From: Flavobacterium coralii
GTDB lineage: Bacteria; Bacteroidota; Bacteroidia; Flavobacteriales; Flavobacteriaceae
NCBI RefSeq assembly: GCF_019891545.1
Contig: NZ_JAHDIU010000012.1
Coordinates: 32,509 to 96,508 of the forward strand
DNA: 64,000 bases
Direction of reading: 5' to 3'
The notes under the pieces are model-generated. The model was not told the DNA's origin, searched no databases, and saw nothing but the letters and a program-made list of their open reading frames with translations. How positions within the stretch are numbered: position 1 is the first letter of the stretch; the number at the start of each line of letters is the position of its first letter. The position numbers and the translations under genes were made by a program. This document shows, piece after piece, positions 26,198-34,734 of the stretch.

Positions 26198-27385
26198 ATG
26201 ATCCGTGATTTTTATAAGTACCAGGCACAAACCTCTCCTCACCCGCTGGGCATGGAGATTTCCCATGCTGATGGTTCCTACATTTATGATACAGCCAACA
26301 ATGCCTATCTCGATTTTGTGGCAGGTGTTTCGGCAGCAAGCCTGGGCCACAGGCACCCGCGTGTAAACCAGGCTATAATAAACCAGTTAGATAAGTACAG
26401 TCATGTAATGGTATATGGCGAATATGCACAGCACCCGGCAACTGAATTTTGCAGGCTGCTGGCGCAGCACATGCCGCCACAATTAAGCAAGACCTACCTT
26501 ACCAACTCTGGTACCGAGGCTACAGAGGGCGCATTAAAACTGGCACGCCGCGTTACAGGCCGCAGCCAGCTTATCTCCTGCTATAATGCTTACCATGGCA
26601 ATACTATGGGCAGCATGAGCGTAATGGGTTTTGAAGAGCGCAAACAAATTTTCAGGCCGCTGGTTCCCGATGTAGATTTTATAACCTTTAACAATGAAGC
26701 CGACCTTGAAAAAATTACCGATAAAACTGCCGGTATTATATTAGAAACCATACAGGGTGGTGCAGGTTTTATTGAGCCGCATGACAACTTCCTGAAAAAA
26801 GTGCGCGAGCGCTGCAACAAAACAGGCACTGTTATGATACTGGACGAGATACAGCCGGGCTTTGGGCGCACAGGCAAGCTCTTTGGTTTTGAGAATTATG
26901 ATGTTGTGCCCGATGTTGTGGTTATGGGCAAGGGCATGGGTGGCGGTATGCCTGTGGGCGCTTTTACCGCCTCGGCAGAAATGATGGATTTACTAAGCCA
27001 CGACCCAAAACTGGGGCATATAACTACTTTTGGCGGGCATCCTGTTATAGCAGCCGCCTGCCTTGCTACCTTGCAGGAAATTACCGAAACTGACATTATG
27101 GCGCAGGCGCTGCAAAAGGAAAAACTTTTCCGTGAGCTGCTGGTGCACCCACTGATAAAAGAAGTACGTGGGCGCGGCTTAATGCTTGCCGCAATGACGG
27201 AAAGGCCTGATATAACAGATAAAGTAATACTTAAGTGCCACCAAAGGGGCTTAATATTATTCTGGCTGTTGTTTGAAGGTTGTGCCATCCGTATTACGCC
27301 GCCGCTAACCATATCTGAAGATGAGATACGCAAAGGGTGTGGCATTATTATTGAAGTTATGAATGAGGTTCTTAATGAACAGTAA
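26198..27385 (+). CDS. Class III PLP-dependent aminotransferase
   Basis: A 395-residue enzyme of the acetylornithine/4-aminobutyrate type. Residues include FVAGVSAASLGHRHP, the LTNSGTEATEGALKLARR phosphate-binding region, ILDEIQPGFGRTG with the PLP-ring Asp, and Lys245 in VVMGKGMGGG as the Schiff-base lysine. It transfers an amino group from an omega-amino donor to an oxo acid. Neighbours (OstA-like and TPR genes) give no pathway clue, so the substrate is open. Bacteroidota annotations usually say aspartate aminotransferase family protein. Confidence 0.9.
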   Translation: MIRDFYKYQAQTSPHPLGMEISHADGSYIYDTANNAYLDFVAGVSAASLGHRHPRVNQAIINQLDKYSHVMVYGEYAQHPATEFCRLLAQHMPPQLSKTYLTNSGTEATEGALKLARRVTGRSQLISCYNAYHGNTMGSMSVMGFEERKQIFRPLVPDVDFITFNNEADLEKITDKTAGIILETIQGGAGFIEPHDNFLKKVRERCNKTGTVMILDEIQPGFGRTGKLFGFENYDVVPDVVVMGKGMGGGMPVGAFTASAEMMDLLSHDPKLGHITTFGGHPVIAAACLATLQEITETDIMAQALQKEKLFRELLVHPLIKEVRGRGLMLAAMTERPDITDKVILKCHQRGLILFWLLFEGCAIRITPPLTISEDEIRKGCGIIIEVMNEVLNEQ

Positions 27386-27491
27386 AAACACGTGAAAATG
27401 TGTTAATTAAATTGTTCAAAAGAATACAAAATAAATTCCTTTAGAGCGAAACATTTAGTAACTTTAAGAAGGATAATAAAAACAAAGGAGT

Positions 27492-28889
27492 ATGAATTTG
27501 AGCCACGAAGAAGAAGATAACAGTTTATCCTTATCAAAGTTCGAATCGATGTTGAAAACCAACAAAGTGCTGTTTTTTGACTCTGAAGAGTTTGAAGATA
27601 TCATTTTGCATTACCTCGATACCGGAAAAATTAATTTAGCTAAAAAGGCCTTAAAACTCGGCCTGGAGCAACATCCCAGGTCAACAGGTTTAAAATTAGT
27701 ACAGGTAGAACTTTTAGTTTTTGATGATAAGCTCGATCTGGCAGAGCGTCTTTTAAACGAACTTTATGCCATAGAGCCTACTAACGAAGAAATTTACATA
27801 CAAAAAGCCAATATATACAGTAAGCGCGACCAGCATGATAAAGCGGTAGAGCTGCTTAAAACAGCCTTAGAATATACTGATGATTATGCTGATGTGTATT
27901 CGCTTATAGGCATGGAGTACCTTTTTATGGACAATCTTGAGATGGCCAAAGAAAGCTTTATCAAGTGCCTTGAAGAAGATACAGAAGACCATTCTGCCCT
28001 GTATAATGTGGTGTATTGCTTCGACTTCCTCGACCAGAACAGCGAAGCTATTGAGTTCCTGAATGGTTTTATAGACCGCAACCCTTACAGCGAAGTGGCA
28101 TGGCACCAGCTTGGCAGGCAGCATTATACTTTAAAGCAGTATGAACCTGCCCTGCGTGCATTTGATTATGCTACTCTCATAGACGATAGCTTTTTAGGAG
28201 CATTCCTTGAAAAAGCCAAAACACTGGAAAGGCTTAAGCGTTATGAAGACGCGATAGCGTGCTACAATATAACTATGGAGCTTGACGACCCTACCTCTTT
28301 TGCATTATTGCGCGTAGGCAAATGCCACGAGCGTTTAGGCAATCATGAAAAGGCGTTAAAGTTCTATTTAAAAACGGTGCATGAAGACCCGTTGCTGGAT
28401 AAGGCATGGATAGCCATTACCGATTTTTACATACGCCGCAAGAATTTCCAGAAAGCGCTGTATTATGTTAACAAAGCCATTGGCATAGATAACGAGAACA
28501 AGCTGTACTGGAAACGCTATGCTGCAATAAATAAAGCGCTCCACTTTCATGAAGAAGCCGAAGAAGGCTACAGAAAGGCAGTAGAGTTTGGCGATCACCA
28601 GCTTGATACCTGGTTATTCTGGGTAGATACGCTACAGTTTTTAGGCGAAAATGACTCAGCTATCAACACGTTGCTGCAGGCTACAGAGTATTTTCCTGAA
28701 GAGTATGAAATTGAATACAGGCTTGCAGGGTTATACTTTATGAGCAGCCAGAATGACAAAGCTATCTTTCACCTTAGCAACGGTTTAAGGTTAAACTACA
28801 GGAACCATGTAATGTTAGAGGAATTTTTCCCTACCATCTGGGATAGCAAAGTTGTGCAGGAAGCTATTGCACACCACAGGAATCATTAA
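27492..28889 (+). CDS. Tetratricopeptide repeat protein
   Basis: A 465-residue cytoplasmic protein built of about ten TPR units from residue 35 to the end. Examples are AEIY-like EIYIQKANIYSKRDQHDKAV, ADVYSLIGMEYLFMDNLEMA and AWHQLGRQHYTLKQYEPALR. The acidic N-terminus (MNLSHEEEDNSLSL) precedes them. There is no signal peptide. TPR arrays mediate protein-protein contact; the partner is unknown. The aroE gene is 90 bp downstream beyond a terminator, so it is probably a single-gene transcript. Confidence 0.88.
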   Translation: MNLSHEEEDNSLSLSKFESMLKTNKVLFFDSEEFEDIILHYLDTGKINLAKKALKLGLEQHPRSTGLKLVQVELLVFDDKLDLAERLLNELYAIEPTNEEIYIQKANIYSKRDQHDKAVELLKTALEYTDDYADVYSLIGMEYLFMDNLEMAKESFIKCLEEDTEDHSALYNVVYCFDFLDQNSEAIEFLNGFIDRNPYSEVAWHQLGRQHYTLKQYEPALRAFDYATLIDDSFLGAFLEKAKTLERLKRYEDAIACYNITMELDDPTSFALLRVGKCHERLGNHEKALKFYLKTVHEDPLLDKAWIAITDFYIRRKNFQKALYYVNKAIGIDNENKLYWKRYAAINKALHFHEEAEEGYRKAVEFGDHQLDTWLFWVDTLQFLGENDSAINTLLQATEYFPEEYEIEYRLAGLYFMSSQNDKAIFHLSNGLRLNYRNHVMLEEFFPTIWDSKVVQEAIAHHRNH

Positions 28890-28909
28890 AATATTTATCT
28901 GATCATAAT

Positions 28910-28940
28910 GCCGCCTTTATAAAACAGGGCGGCTTTTTTT
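28910..28940 (+). terminator. Terminator after the TPR gene
   Basis: GCCGCC and GGCGGC arms with a 12-nt loop that can pair further, followed by seven T. It lies 20 bp after the TPR stop. Confidence 0.8.
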
Positions 28941-28981
28941 ATTTATTATCATTATCTTACCACCAACTAAAAATTATTGCA

Positions 28982-29722
28982 ATGAAAGAGATAAACTACG
29001 GCCTTGTAGGTTCTGATATAAGTTATTCCTTCTCCCCCGGCTATTTTAAAAAGAAATTTGAAAAGAATGGGCTTAAAAACTACAGGTACAATCTTTATGA
29101 CATCTCTGACATCAATCAGTTACCGGATATAATTGCCGAAACAAAAAGGCTAAGAGGGCTAAACGTAACCATACCCTATAAAGAAGCCATTATACCATTA
29201 CTGGATTCAACTTCTAAAACGGCAAAAAAAATCGGTGCTGTAAACACGGTTACAGTTTCTAAGAAAGGAAAACTTAAAGGTTTTAATACCGACCATTACG
29301 GCTTCAGGAAATCATTGAAGCCATTGCTTAAAGAACATCACGAAAAAGCACTTATACTCGGCACGGGCGGAGCATCAAAAGCGGTTGCCTATGCGTTGCG
29401 TAAGCTGGGCATAGAATATGATTTTGTATCCAGAAATGGTGATGAAGTTATATTCTCTTACACCGATCTTGATAAGGAGATTTTCGATGAGTATCATATA
29501 ATCATTAACACTACACCACTGGGTACCTACCCTGATACCGAAGAATGCCCGCCGTTGGACTACAGTTTGTTTACCGATAAACATATTGCTTTCGACCTGG
29601 TGTACAACCCTGAAGTGAGCACCTTCCTTAAAAAAGCGGGAGAGCAGGGTGCCGTAACAAAGAACGGTTATGAAATGCTTGTTTACCAGGCCGAAAAAGC
29701 GTGGGAAATCTGGAATAAATAA
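28982..29722 (+). CDS. aroE: Shikimate dehydrogenase
   Basis: A 246-residue NADP-dependent enzyme reducing 3-dehydroshikimate to shikimate in aromatic amino acid synthesis. Substrate-side motifs are GSDISYSFSPGYF, NVTIPYKEAI with the catalytic Lys, and GFNTDHYGF with the catalytic Asp. The nucleotide loop is GTGGASKAV. NTTPLGTYP and the C-terminal NGYEMLVYQAEKAWEIW are also conserved. Length is slightly short but normal for Flavobacteria. Confidence 0.95.
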   Translation: MKEINYGLVGSDISYSFSPGYFKKKFEKNGLKNYRYNLYDISDINQLPDIIAETKRLRGLNVTIPYKEAIIPLLDSTSKTAKKIGAVNTVTVSKKGKLKGFNTDHYGFRKSLKPLLKEHHEKALILGTGGASKAVAYALRKLGIEYDFVSRNGDEVIFSYTDLDKEIFDEYHIIINTTPLGTYPDTEECPPLDYSLFTDKHIAFDLVYNPEVSTFLKKAGEQGAVTKNGYEMLVYQAEKAWEIWNK

Positions 29723-29870
29723 TTTCCCGAAACTACTGATGTTGAAGATAATATTGCTATTACATTAAAAAATTGCGGTTTATCTTGTAAATTAATCTTT
29801 TTCTTTGAATTTTAAACTTGCTTTCTTATCTTTCGCCATTAAAGCAGTACAAACCTTAAGCATTTACACA

Positions 29871-31883
29871 ATGTCAGAAGAAAAGAATGATAACCTGCAA
29901 TTTGCAGACGGAGGAGCCATAAGCGGCGCGGGAGATACCTTTGAGAATGGTTATATGCCCGATAATAAAGTGGTTGAAAACAGCGAAGTACCCGATGATC
30001 TTGAAGATATTACCAAGATACACGAAACGGAGGGACAACTGCCTTTTGCCCCTGTAGAAGTACTGAGCGGCGGCAAAAAAACTGCTGTGGATGCCATTGA
30101 GGAAAGTAATGCCGAAGAAGGTGAGAATGATTCTGCTGACAAACATGATTTGCCCGAGGTAAATTATGAATCACTATCTATGGAAGCGCTAACAGACGAA
30201 CTCGAAAAGCTTACAACAGCTGAAAAAGTAATGTCGGTTAAGGAACACGTAGAAGAAATACGAAAAGAGTTTTACTCAAAATACCACGAGTTTATAGACG
30301 AGAAAAAAGAAGAGTACAGCCATGAAAATGATGGCGACACTACCGGTTTCGACTATAATTTCCCATTGAAGAACAGGTTCGACCAGATATACAACCAGTA
30401 CAGGGACAGGAAAAACAGCCACTTTAAAAAGCTGCAGAACGACCTGAAAAGCAACCTTGACAACAGGCTTGCCATAATTGATGAGCTTAAAAATCTTGTG
30501 GACAGCGAAGAAAGCATGAAAGATGCCCTTAAGCATGTTAATGAGCTTCGTGAGCGCTGGAGGAACGCCGGCCCTATTCCGAGAGACAAGTACAACCACG
30601 TATGGAATAACTTCCACTTCCACATGGAAAGGTTTTACGACCACCTGCACCTTGACAGGGAAACCCGCGATATGGACTTTAAGCATAACCTTGAGCAAAA
30701 GCAAAAAATTATAGCACGTGCTGAAGAATTGCTGCAGGAAGAAGATATTGTAAAAGCATTCAGGGAGCTGCAATCGCTTCATAAAATGTGGAAAGAAGAA
30801 ATAGGCCCTGTTTCCCGCGAGCACCGTGAGGAAATATGGAACCGTTTCAGCGAACTTACCAAGCAGCTGCACGACAAGCGTGAGGCATTTAACTCTCAGA
30901 TAAAAGAAAGAGAGCAGGAAAACCTCCGCAAAAAACAGGAAATAACGGCAATGATAAACGAAATTGCCGCTGAAACTGTAAGCAGCCACAACGGCTGGCA
31001 AAACCAGATACGCAAAATAGAAACTTTACGAAATGAGTTTTTTAATGCAGGCAAAGTGCCGCTTGAGGTAAATGAAGATACCTGGGCAGCATTTAAAGCT
31101 GCCGTAAGGAACTTTAACAGCTCTAAGAACTCCTTCTATAAAGAAATAAAAAAAGAGCAGCAGGACAACCTTACCAAAAAACAGGAGCTCGTTGCAAAGG
31201 CGCAATCGCTTAAAGACAGTGAGGATTTTGCTGCCACTACCCCTGTTATGAAACAAATACAGGAAGACTGGAAAAAAGTTGGGCATGTGCCACGCAAATA
31301 TTCTGACGAGCTTTGGAAAGAGTTTAAAGCTGCCTGTAACCATTATTTCGACAAGCTGCACGCACACCGCAACGAAGCTAACAAGGAAGAGCTTGATGCA
31401 TTTGAGAAGAAAAAAGACTATCTCGATTCATTAAAAGATTTCGAACTTACAGGTAACCATAAAACCGATCTTGATGCTATCAAAAAGCACATTGAGAACT
31501 GGAAAGCCATAGGACGTGTACCTCAGAATAAAAGGCATATAGAGGGTAAATTTAACAAGGTGCTTGATGCACTGTTTGATAAACTGAGCCTGTCTAAAAA
31601 AGAAGTTGAGATGGTTAAATTCAGTAACAGGCTGGAGCAGCTTGCCGATAGCGACGACAGCCGCAGGCTGGAAAATGAGCAGATATTTATAATGCGCAAA
31701 ATTGACGAAGTGCAGGGCGAGATACTACAGCTTGAAAACAACATTCAGTTTATATCTAACGCCAAGGCAGACAACCCTTTTGTAAAAGAAGTAAGAAAGA
31801 GTATAGACCGCCACAAAGAAGAACTGAATACCTGGAAAGAAAAGCTTAAGCAGGTAAGGAATATCAACCAGGGAAATGAATAA
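29871..31883 (+). CDS. DUF349-repeat protein
   Basis: A 670-residue, highly charged, mostly helical cytoplasmic protein with five DUF349 units. They are recognised by W-rich motifs: RWRNAGPIPRDKYNHVW, KMWKEEIGPVSREHREEIW, FFNAGKVPLEVNEDTW, DWKKVGHVPRKYSDELW and NWKAIGRVPQNKRHIEGKF. The N-terminal 95 residues are acidic and low complexity. ATG 29871 (MSEEKNDNLQF) is preferred to the in-frame ATG 66 bp upstream, because it matches the usual family N-terminus and a TATCTTTC promoter-like octamer lies between. Function of DUF349 is unknown. Confidence 0.88.
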   Translation: MSEEKNDNLQFADGGAISGAGDTFENGYMPDNKVVENSEVPDDLEDITKIHETEGQLPFAPVEVLSGGKKTAVDAIEESNAEEGENDSADKHDLPEVNYESLSMEALTDELEKLTTAEKVMSVKEHVEEIRKEFYSKYHEFIDEKKEEYSHENDGDTTGFDYNFPLKNRFDQIYNQYRDRKNSHFKKLQNDLKSNLDNRLAIIDELKNLVDSEESMKDALKHVNELRERWRNAGPIPRDKYNHVWNNFHFHMERFYDHLHLDRETRDMDFKHNLEQKQKIIARAEELLQEEDIVKAFRELQSLHKMWKEEIGPVSREHREEIWNRFSELTKQLHDKREAFNSQIKEREQENLRKKQEITAMINEIAAETVSSHNGWQNQIRKIETLRNEFFNAGKVPLEVNEDTWAAFKAAVRNFNSSKNSFYKEIKKEQQDNLTKKQELVAKAQSLKDSEDFAATTPVMKQIQEDWKKVGHVPRKYSDELWKEFKAACNHYFDKLHAHRNEANKEELDAFEKKKDYLDSLKDFELTGNHKTDLDAIKKHIENWKAIGRVPQNKRHIEGKFNKVLDALFDKLSLSKKEVEMVKFSNRLEQLADSDDSRRLENEQIFIMRKIDEVQGEILQLENNIQFISNAKADNPFVKEVRKSIDRHKEELNTWKEKLKQVRNINQGNE

Positions 31884-31904
31884 TTACTTTTACACCAACT
31901 AAAA

Positions 31905-31961
31905 ATGCAGGCATTATTATTAATTGCGGGAGTACTCATCATTGCATATAACTCTTTGTAA
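31905..31961 (+). CDS. Possible 18-residue hydrophobic small protein
   Basis: An ATG opens an 18-codon frame (MQALLLIAGVLIIAYNSL) that is one short hydrophobic helix, in the 164-bp gap between the DUF349 gene and the next ORF. Many small membrane proteins look like this, but a frame this short arises by chance and no ribosome-binding signal is visible. Low confidence. Confidence 0.2.
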   Translation: MQALLLIAGVLIIAYNSL

Positions 31962-32047
31962 ACATTTCCAATCTCAGTACACTGGCTTCGGAGGCGTTAC
32001 GCCTAAATACCGTTAACGGGTACTGGGATGCTTATTTTAAAAGCTGT

Positions 32048-32614
32048 GTGAGCGCCCGTGCAATTATTTCGAGCATTATCGGGATGATATTTGCATTTTT
32101 GCTGTACCTGGCGCTTACCCTGATTATTGCTTTCAGGGGCGAAGCGGTTAAAAAAGAAATTGCATTGGCAAAAAGCACCGGTTATAAGTTTTATTATGAA
32201 AATATACCTTCGCTTTCAGAGCAAAAAAAGAATTTTCACAGCAACGTGAATATTTGCGGCATAGCAGAAACAGATATAATGGCTACTGGTATTGTAAGGC
32301 TGGACCTTGCACAGATAATGGCACACATACAAAAAGAATGTGAGACAAAAAACCTGACGCTGCGTTATGAGGTAATGCAGGAGATACAATTAGGTAACGA
32401 TACTGCCACACTGCCTTTTTTATTCACAATAAACAATGTGGATTACCCACTGTATGTTATTTATACTGAAGAACACAAAAAACAGTTCATCGCAGTTAGT
32501 GAAAAGCTGAAAGCTGCAGGCATTAATGATGTGCTGTACTATTCACTTCTACCAATAAAAGAACCCGAGGTTATTGTAACCGATACTGTAGAAATAACCC
32601 CCGGGCTGGTTTAA
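32048..32614 (+). CDS. Membrane-anchored protein, unrecognised
   Basis: A 188-residue protein with one N-terminal membrane helix (IISSIIGMIFAFLLYLALTLII) and a soluble domain of 150 residues. I recognise no family. The frame is open upstream from about 31952 without an ATG, so a GTG start at 32048 is assumed and could be wrong. The C-terminus (VTDTVEITPGLV) overlaps the convergent mazG stop by 4 bp. The domain contains GNDTATLPFLFTINNVDYPL and looks alpha/beta. Confidence 0.55.
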   Translation: MSARAIISSIIGMIFAFLLYLALTLIIAFRGEAVKKEIALAKSTGYKFYYENIPSLSEQKKNFHSNVNICGIAETDIMATGIVRLDLAQIMAHIQKECETKNLTLRYEVMQEIQLGNDTATLPFLFTINNVDYPLYVIYTEEHKKQFIAVSEKLKAAGINDVLYYSLLPIKEPEVIVTDTVEITPGLV

Positions 32615-33384
32615 AGCTTTTTAGCTTCATTCCAGAAAACATCCATTTCGGCGAGGGTCATATCTGCAAGAGGTTTACCCAGTTCTGCAGCCTTGCTTTC
32701 AAGGTACTGAAAGCGCTTTATAAACTTCTTATTAGTTCTTTCCAGTGCATCTTCGGGGTTAATATTAAGGAAACGGGCATAGTTTATCATAGAGAACAAT
32801 ACATCTCCAAACTCTGCCTCAATCTTTTCCGTGTTACCGCCCTTAACCTCATCCTGAAACTCGGCAAGCTCTTCCTGTACCTTATCCCAAACCTGGTGCG
32901 GCTCATCCCAGTCGAATCCTACGCCTTTTGCCTTATCCTGAATGCGGCTTGCTTTAACGAGTGCCGGTAAACTTTTAGGTACGCCTTCCAGTACTGATTT
33001 CTTTCCTTCTTTCAGCTTTAGTTTTTCCCAGTTTTGCTTTACCTGCTCTTCATTCTCCACCTTAACATCACCATATATGTGCGGGTGGCGGTGTATCAGC
33101 TTATCACAAATAGTATTAGCAACATCTGCAATATCAAAATCGCCCGTTTCACTGCCAATTTTCGAATAGAAAACAATGTGGAGCAATATATCGCCAAGCT
33201 CATTTTTAATTTCCTGCAGGTCGTTATCCAATATGGCATCGCCCAATTCATATGTTTCCTCAATGGTAAGGTGCCTCAGGCTTTCCATTGTCTGCTTCAT
33301 GTCCCACGGGCATTTTGCCCTAAGGTCATCCATAATATCCAGCAGCCTGTTAAAGGCCTGTAGTTGCTGTTGGCGTGTATTCAT
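32611..33384 (-). CDS. mazG: Nucleoside triphosphate pyrophosphohydrolase MazG
   Basis: A 257-residue all-alpha pyrophosphatase with two MazG repeats. The first has LTIEETYELGDAI and ELGDILLHIVFYSKI; the second has ELAEFQDEVKGG and EFGDVLFSMINYARF, whose acidic EExxE/D motifs bind magnesium. It hydrolyses (d)NTPs to monophosphates and pyrophosphate, cleaning up non-canonical nucleotides. Length and both repeats match E. coli-type MazG. Confidence 0.93.
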   Translation of the reverse strand: MNTRQQQLQAFNRLLDIMDDLRAKCPWDMKQTMESLRHLTIEETYELGDAILDNDLQEIKNELGDILLHIVFYSKIGSETGDFDIADVANTICDKLIHRHPHIYGDVKVENEEQVKQNWEKLKLKEGKKSVLEGVPKSLPALVKASRIQDKAKGVGFDWDEPHQVWDKVQEELAEFQDEVKGGNTEKIEAEFGDVLFSMINYARFLNINPEDALERTNKKFIKRFQYLESKAAELGKPLADMTLAEMDVFWNEAKKL

Positions 33385-33465
33385 ATAACGGCATTTTTTG
33401 TAAAAATAAAAAATCCTGCCGCTTTAAAGCAGTGGCAGGATAATTATTATTAGTAAGATAATAAA

Positions 33466-33912
33466 TTACTTTTCTGTTTTAGCCTCTTCTTCTGCCGGGG
33501 CTTCAGCTTCTTCCGTACTGATTTCTTCTTCTTTGTTTACAAGCCCTTTAGCCTGTAACATGTTATACCAGTTCAGTATCTTTTTAATGTCAGAGGCATA
33601 AACCCTGTCTTCGTCAAACTCAGGAAGCACCTCGCGGAAATAGCTTTCCAGTGTAGCGTTATCTTCTTTATGAGAAATGGCAGCTCCGTTATCTTCTTTT
33701 TCTGCTATGGCTTTAAATACTTCAGCAAGGCGCACCTCGCCATCATAAGTATAAACTGATATTTCGGACAGCAGGCTAACGTTGCTTCTTAATCCTACAG
33801 TTACCTTTTTACCATCAGTAAGCGATTCTGCCACAAAACCTGTTCTGGTTTGTAATTTAAGTGCATATAATCCCGGTTTTCCGGAAATGGCTAATATTTT
33901 TTCTATACTCAT
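33466..33912 (-). CDS. DUF5606-domain protein
   Basis: A protein of 148 residues beginning MSIEKILAISGKPGLYALKL, the conserved start of DUF5606 proteins of Bacteroidota. The longer frame starting 27 bp upstream (MCPFKKNTG) is not supported by family length. The C-terminus is acidic, low complexity (EEEISTEEAEAP). Function unknown. It lies between mazG and def on the same strand. Confidence 0.8.
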   Translation of the reverse strand: MSIEKILAISGKPGLYALKLQTRTGFVAESLTDGKKVTVGLRSNVSLLSEISVYTYDGEVRLAEVFKAIAEKEDNGAAISHKEDNATLESYFREVLPEFDEDRVYASDIKKILNWYNMLQAKGLVNKEEEISTEEAEAPAEEEAKTEK

Positions 33913-33969
33913 TCCTGTATTTTTTTTAAAGGGACACAAATATCACATCTTTGGCCTAAAAAACAAAAA

Positions 33970-34557
33970 TTATCTGCCTTTTTTGGCAACAAATTTCATC
34001 TTGTAGTCGGGCCTTGTCTTCCCTTCCATTATGTTTTGAAGTTTCTTTTGTATCAGGCGCTTTTTAAGCGGCGATATCTTATCGGTAAACAATATACCCT
34101 CAATATGGTCATATTCATGCTGTATAACCCTTGCAATGATACCATCGTGTACTTCTGTATGCTTATTAAAATCTTCGTCAAAGTATTCTATGGTAAGTGT
34201 TTCTTTGCGGTAAACGTCTTCACGCACTTCGGGTATGCTCAGGCAGCCTTCATTAAAGCCCCACTCCTCACCTTCTTCTTTAGTAATAACGGGATTTATA
34301 AAAGTCCTTTTAAACTTGCTCAGTTTTTCCTGCTCTTCCATGCTTAGGTCTTCATCTTCACTAAAAGGCTGTGTATCTACTATAAACAACCTGATAGCCA
34401 GCCCCACCTGTGGTGCTGCAAGCCCAACCCCATAAGCATTATACATCGTTTCATACATATCGGCAATCACCTTTTTAAGGTCAGGGTAGTCTTTGCTTAT
34501 TTCCTCACCTTTTTTGCGTAGCACCGGGTCGCCATATCCTACAATAGGTAAAATCAT
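33970..34557 (-). CDS. def: Peptide deformylase
   Basis: A 195-residue metalloenzyme removing the N-formyl group from nascent proteins. Motif 1 is GVGLAAPQ (residues 43-50), motif 2 EGCLSIP (103-109, metal-binding Cys), motif 3 HEYDH (147-151, two His and catalytic Glu). All catalytic residues are present. The gene has its own promoter: TACTTTTG on the minus strand at 34619-34612, 55 nt before the ATG, with a hairpin in the leader. Confidence 0.96.
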   Translation of the reverse strand: MILPIVGYGDPVLRKKGEEISKDYPDLKKVIADMYETMYNAYGVGLAAPQVGLAIRLFIVDTQPFSEDEDLSMEEQEKLSKFKRTFINPVITKEEGEEWGFNEGCLSIPEVREDVYRKETLTIEYFDEDFNKHTEVHDGIIARVIQHEYDHIEGILFTDKISPLKKRLIQKKLQNIMEGKTRPDYKMKFVAKKGR

Positions 34558-34569
34558 TTTTCAGGGTTT

Positions 34570-34595
34570 TAAAAAGGCGCAATTGTGCCTTAATT
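34570..34595 (-). other. Hairpin in the def leader
   Basis: On the minus strand AAGGCAC and GCGCCTT pair around AATT with one mismatch, between the promoter and the def ATG. It may affect def translation, or be chance. Confidence 0.3.
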
Positions 34596-34611
34596 CATTA
34601 ATATCGTGCCG

Positions 34612-34619
34612 CAAAAGTA
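34612..34619 (-). promoter_or_regulatory. Promoter -7 element of def
   Basis: TACTTTTG on the minus strand, a perfect TAnnTTTG match 55 nt before the def ATG, facing away from the FUSC promoter 100 bp to the right. Confidence 0.6.
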
Positions 34620-34716
34620 GTAAATAAAAAGTTAACCGCTTTCTGCCGCCCGCAGGTCAAATGCTAAATTTTTGTGAGAAAAACCATTGCCCGGACTTAA
34701 TGCCTTTACCATTGCT

Positions 34717-34724
34717 TACCTTTG
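34717..34724 (+). promoter_or_regulatory. Promoter -7 element of the FUSC-family gene
   Basis: TACCTTTG, a perfect TAnnTTTG match, ends 10 nt before ATG 34735 and excludes the in-frame start codon at 34687. Confidence 0.7.
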
Positions 34725-34734
34725 TAGAAGATTA

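Noticed and set aside
30276-31001. A 241-codon antisense frame inside the DUF349 gene
   Set aside because: It is opposite a strongly supported repetitive gene and codes a hydrophobic, unrecognisable sequence produced by the Lys/Glu codons of the true strand.
34687-34734. N-terminal extension of the FUSC-family gene
   Set aside because: It would begin upstream of a perfect -7 promoter element.
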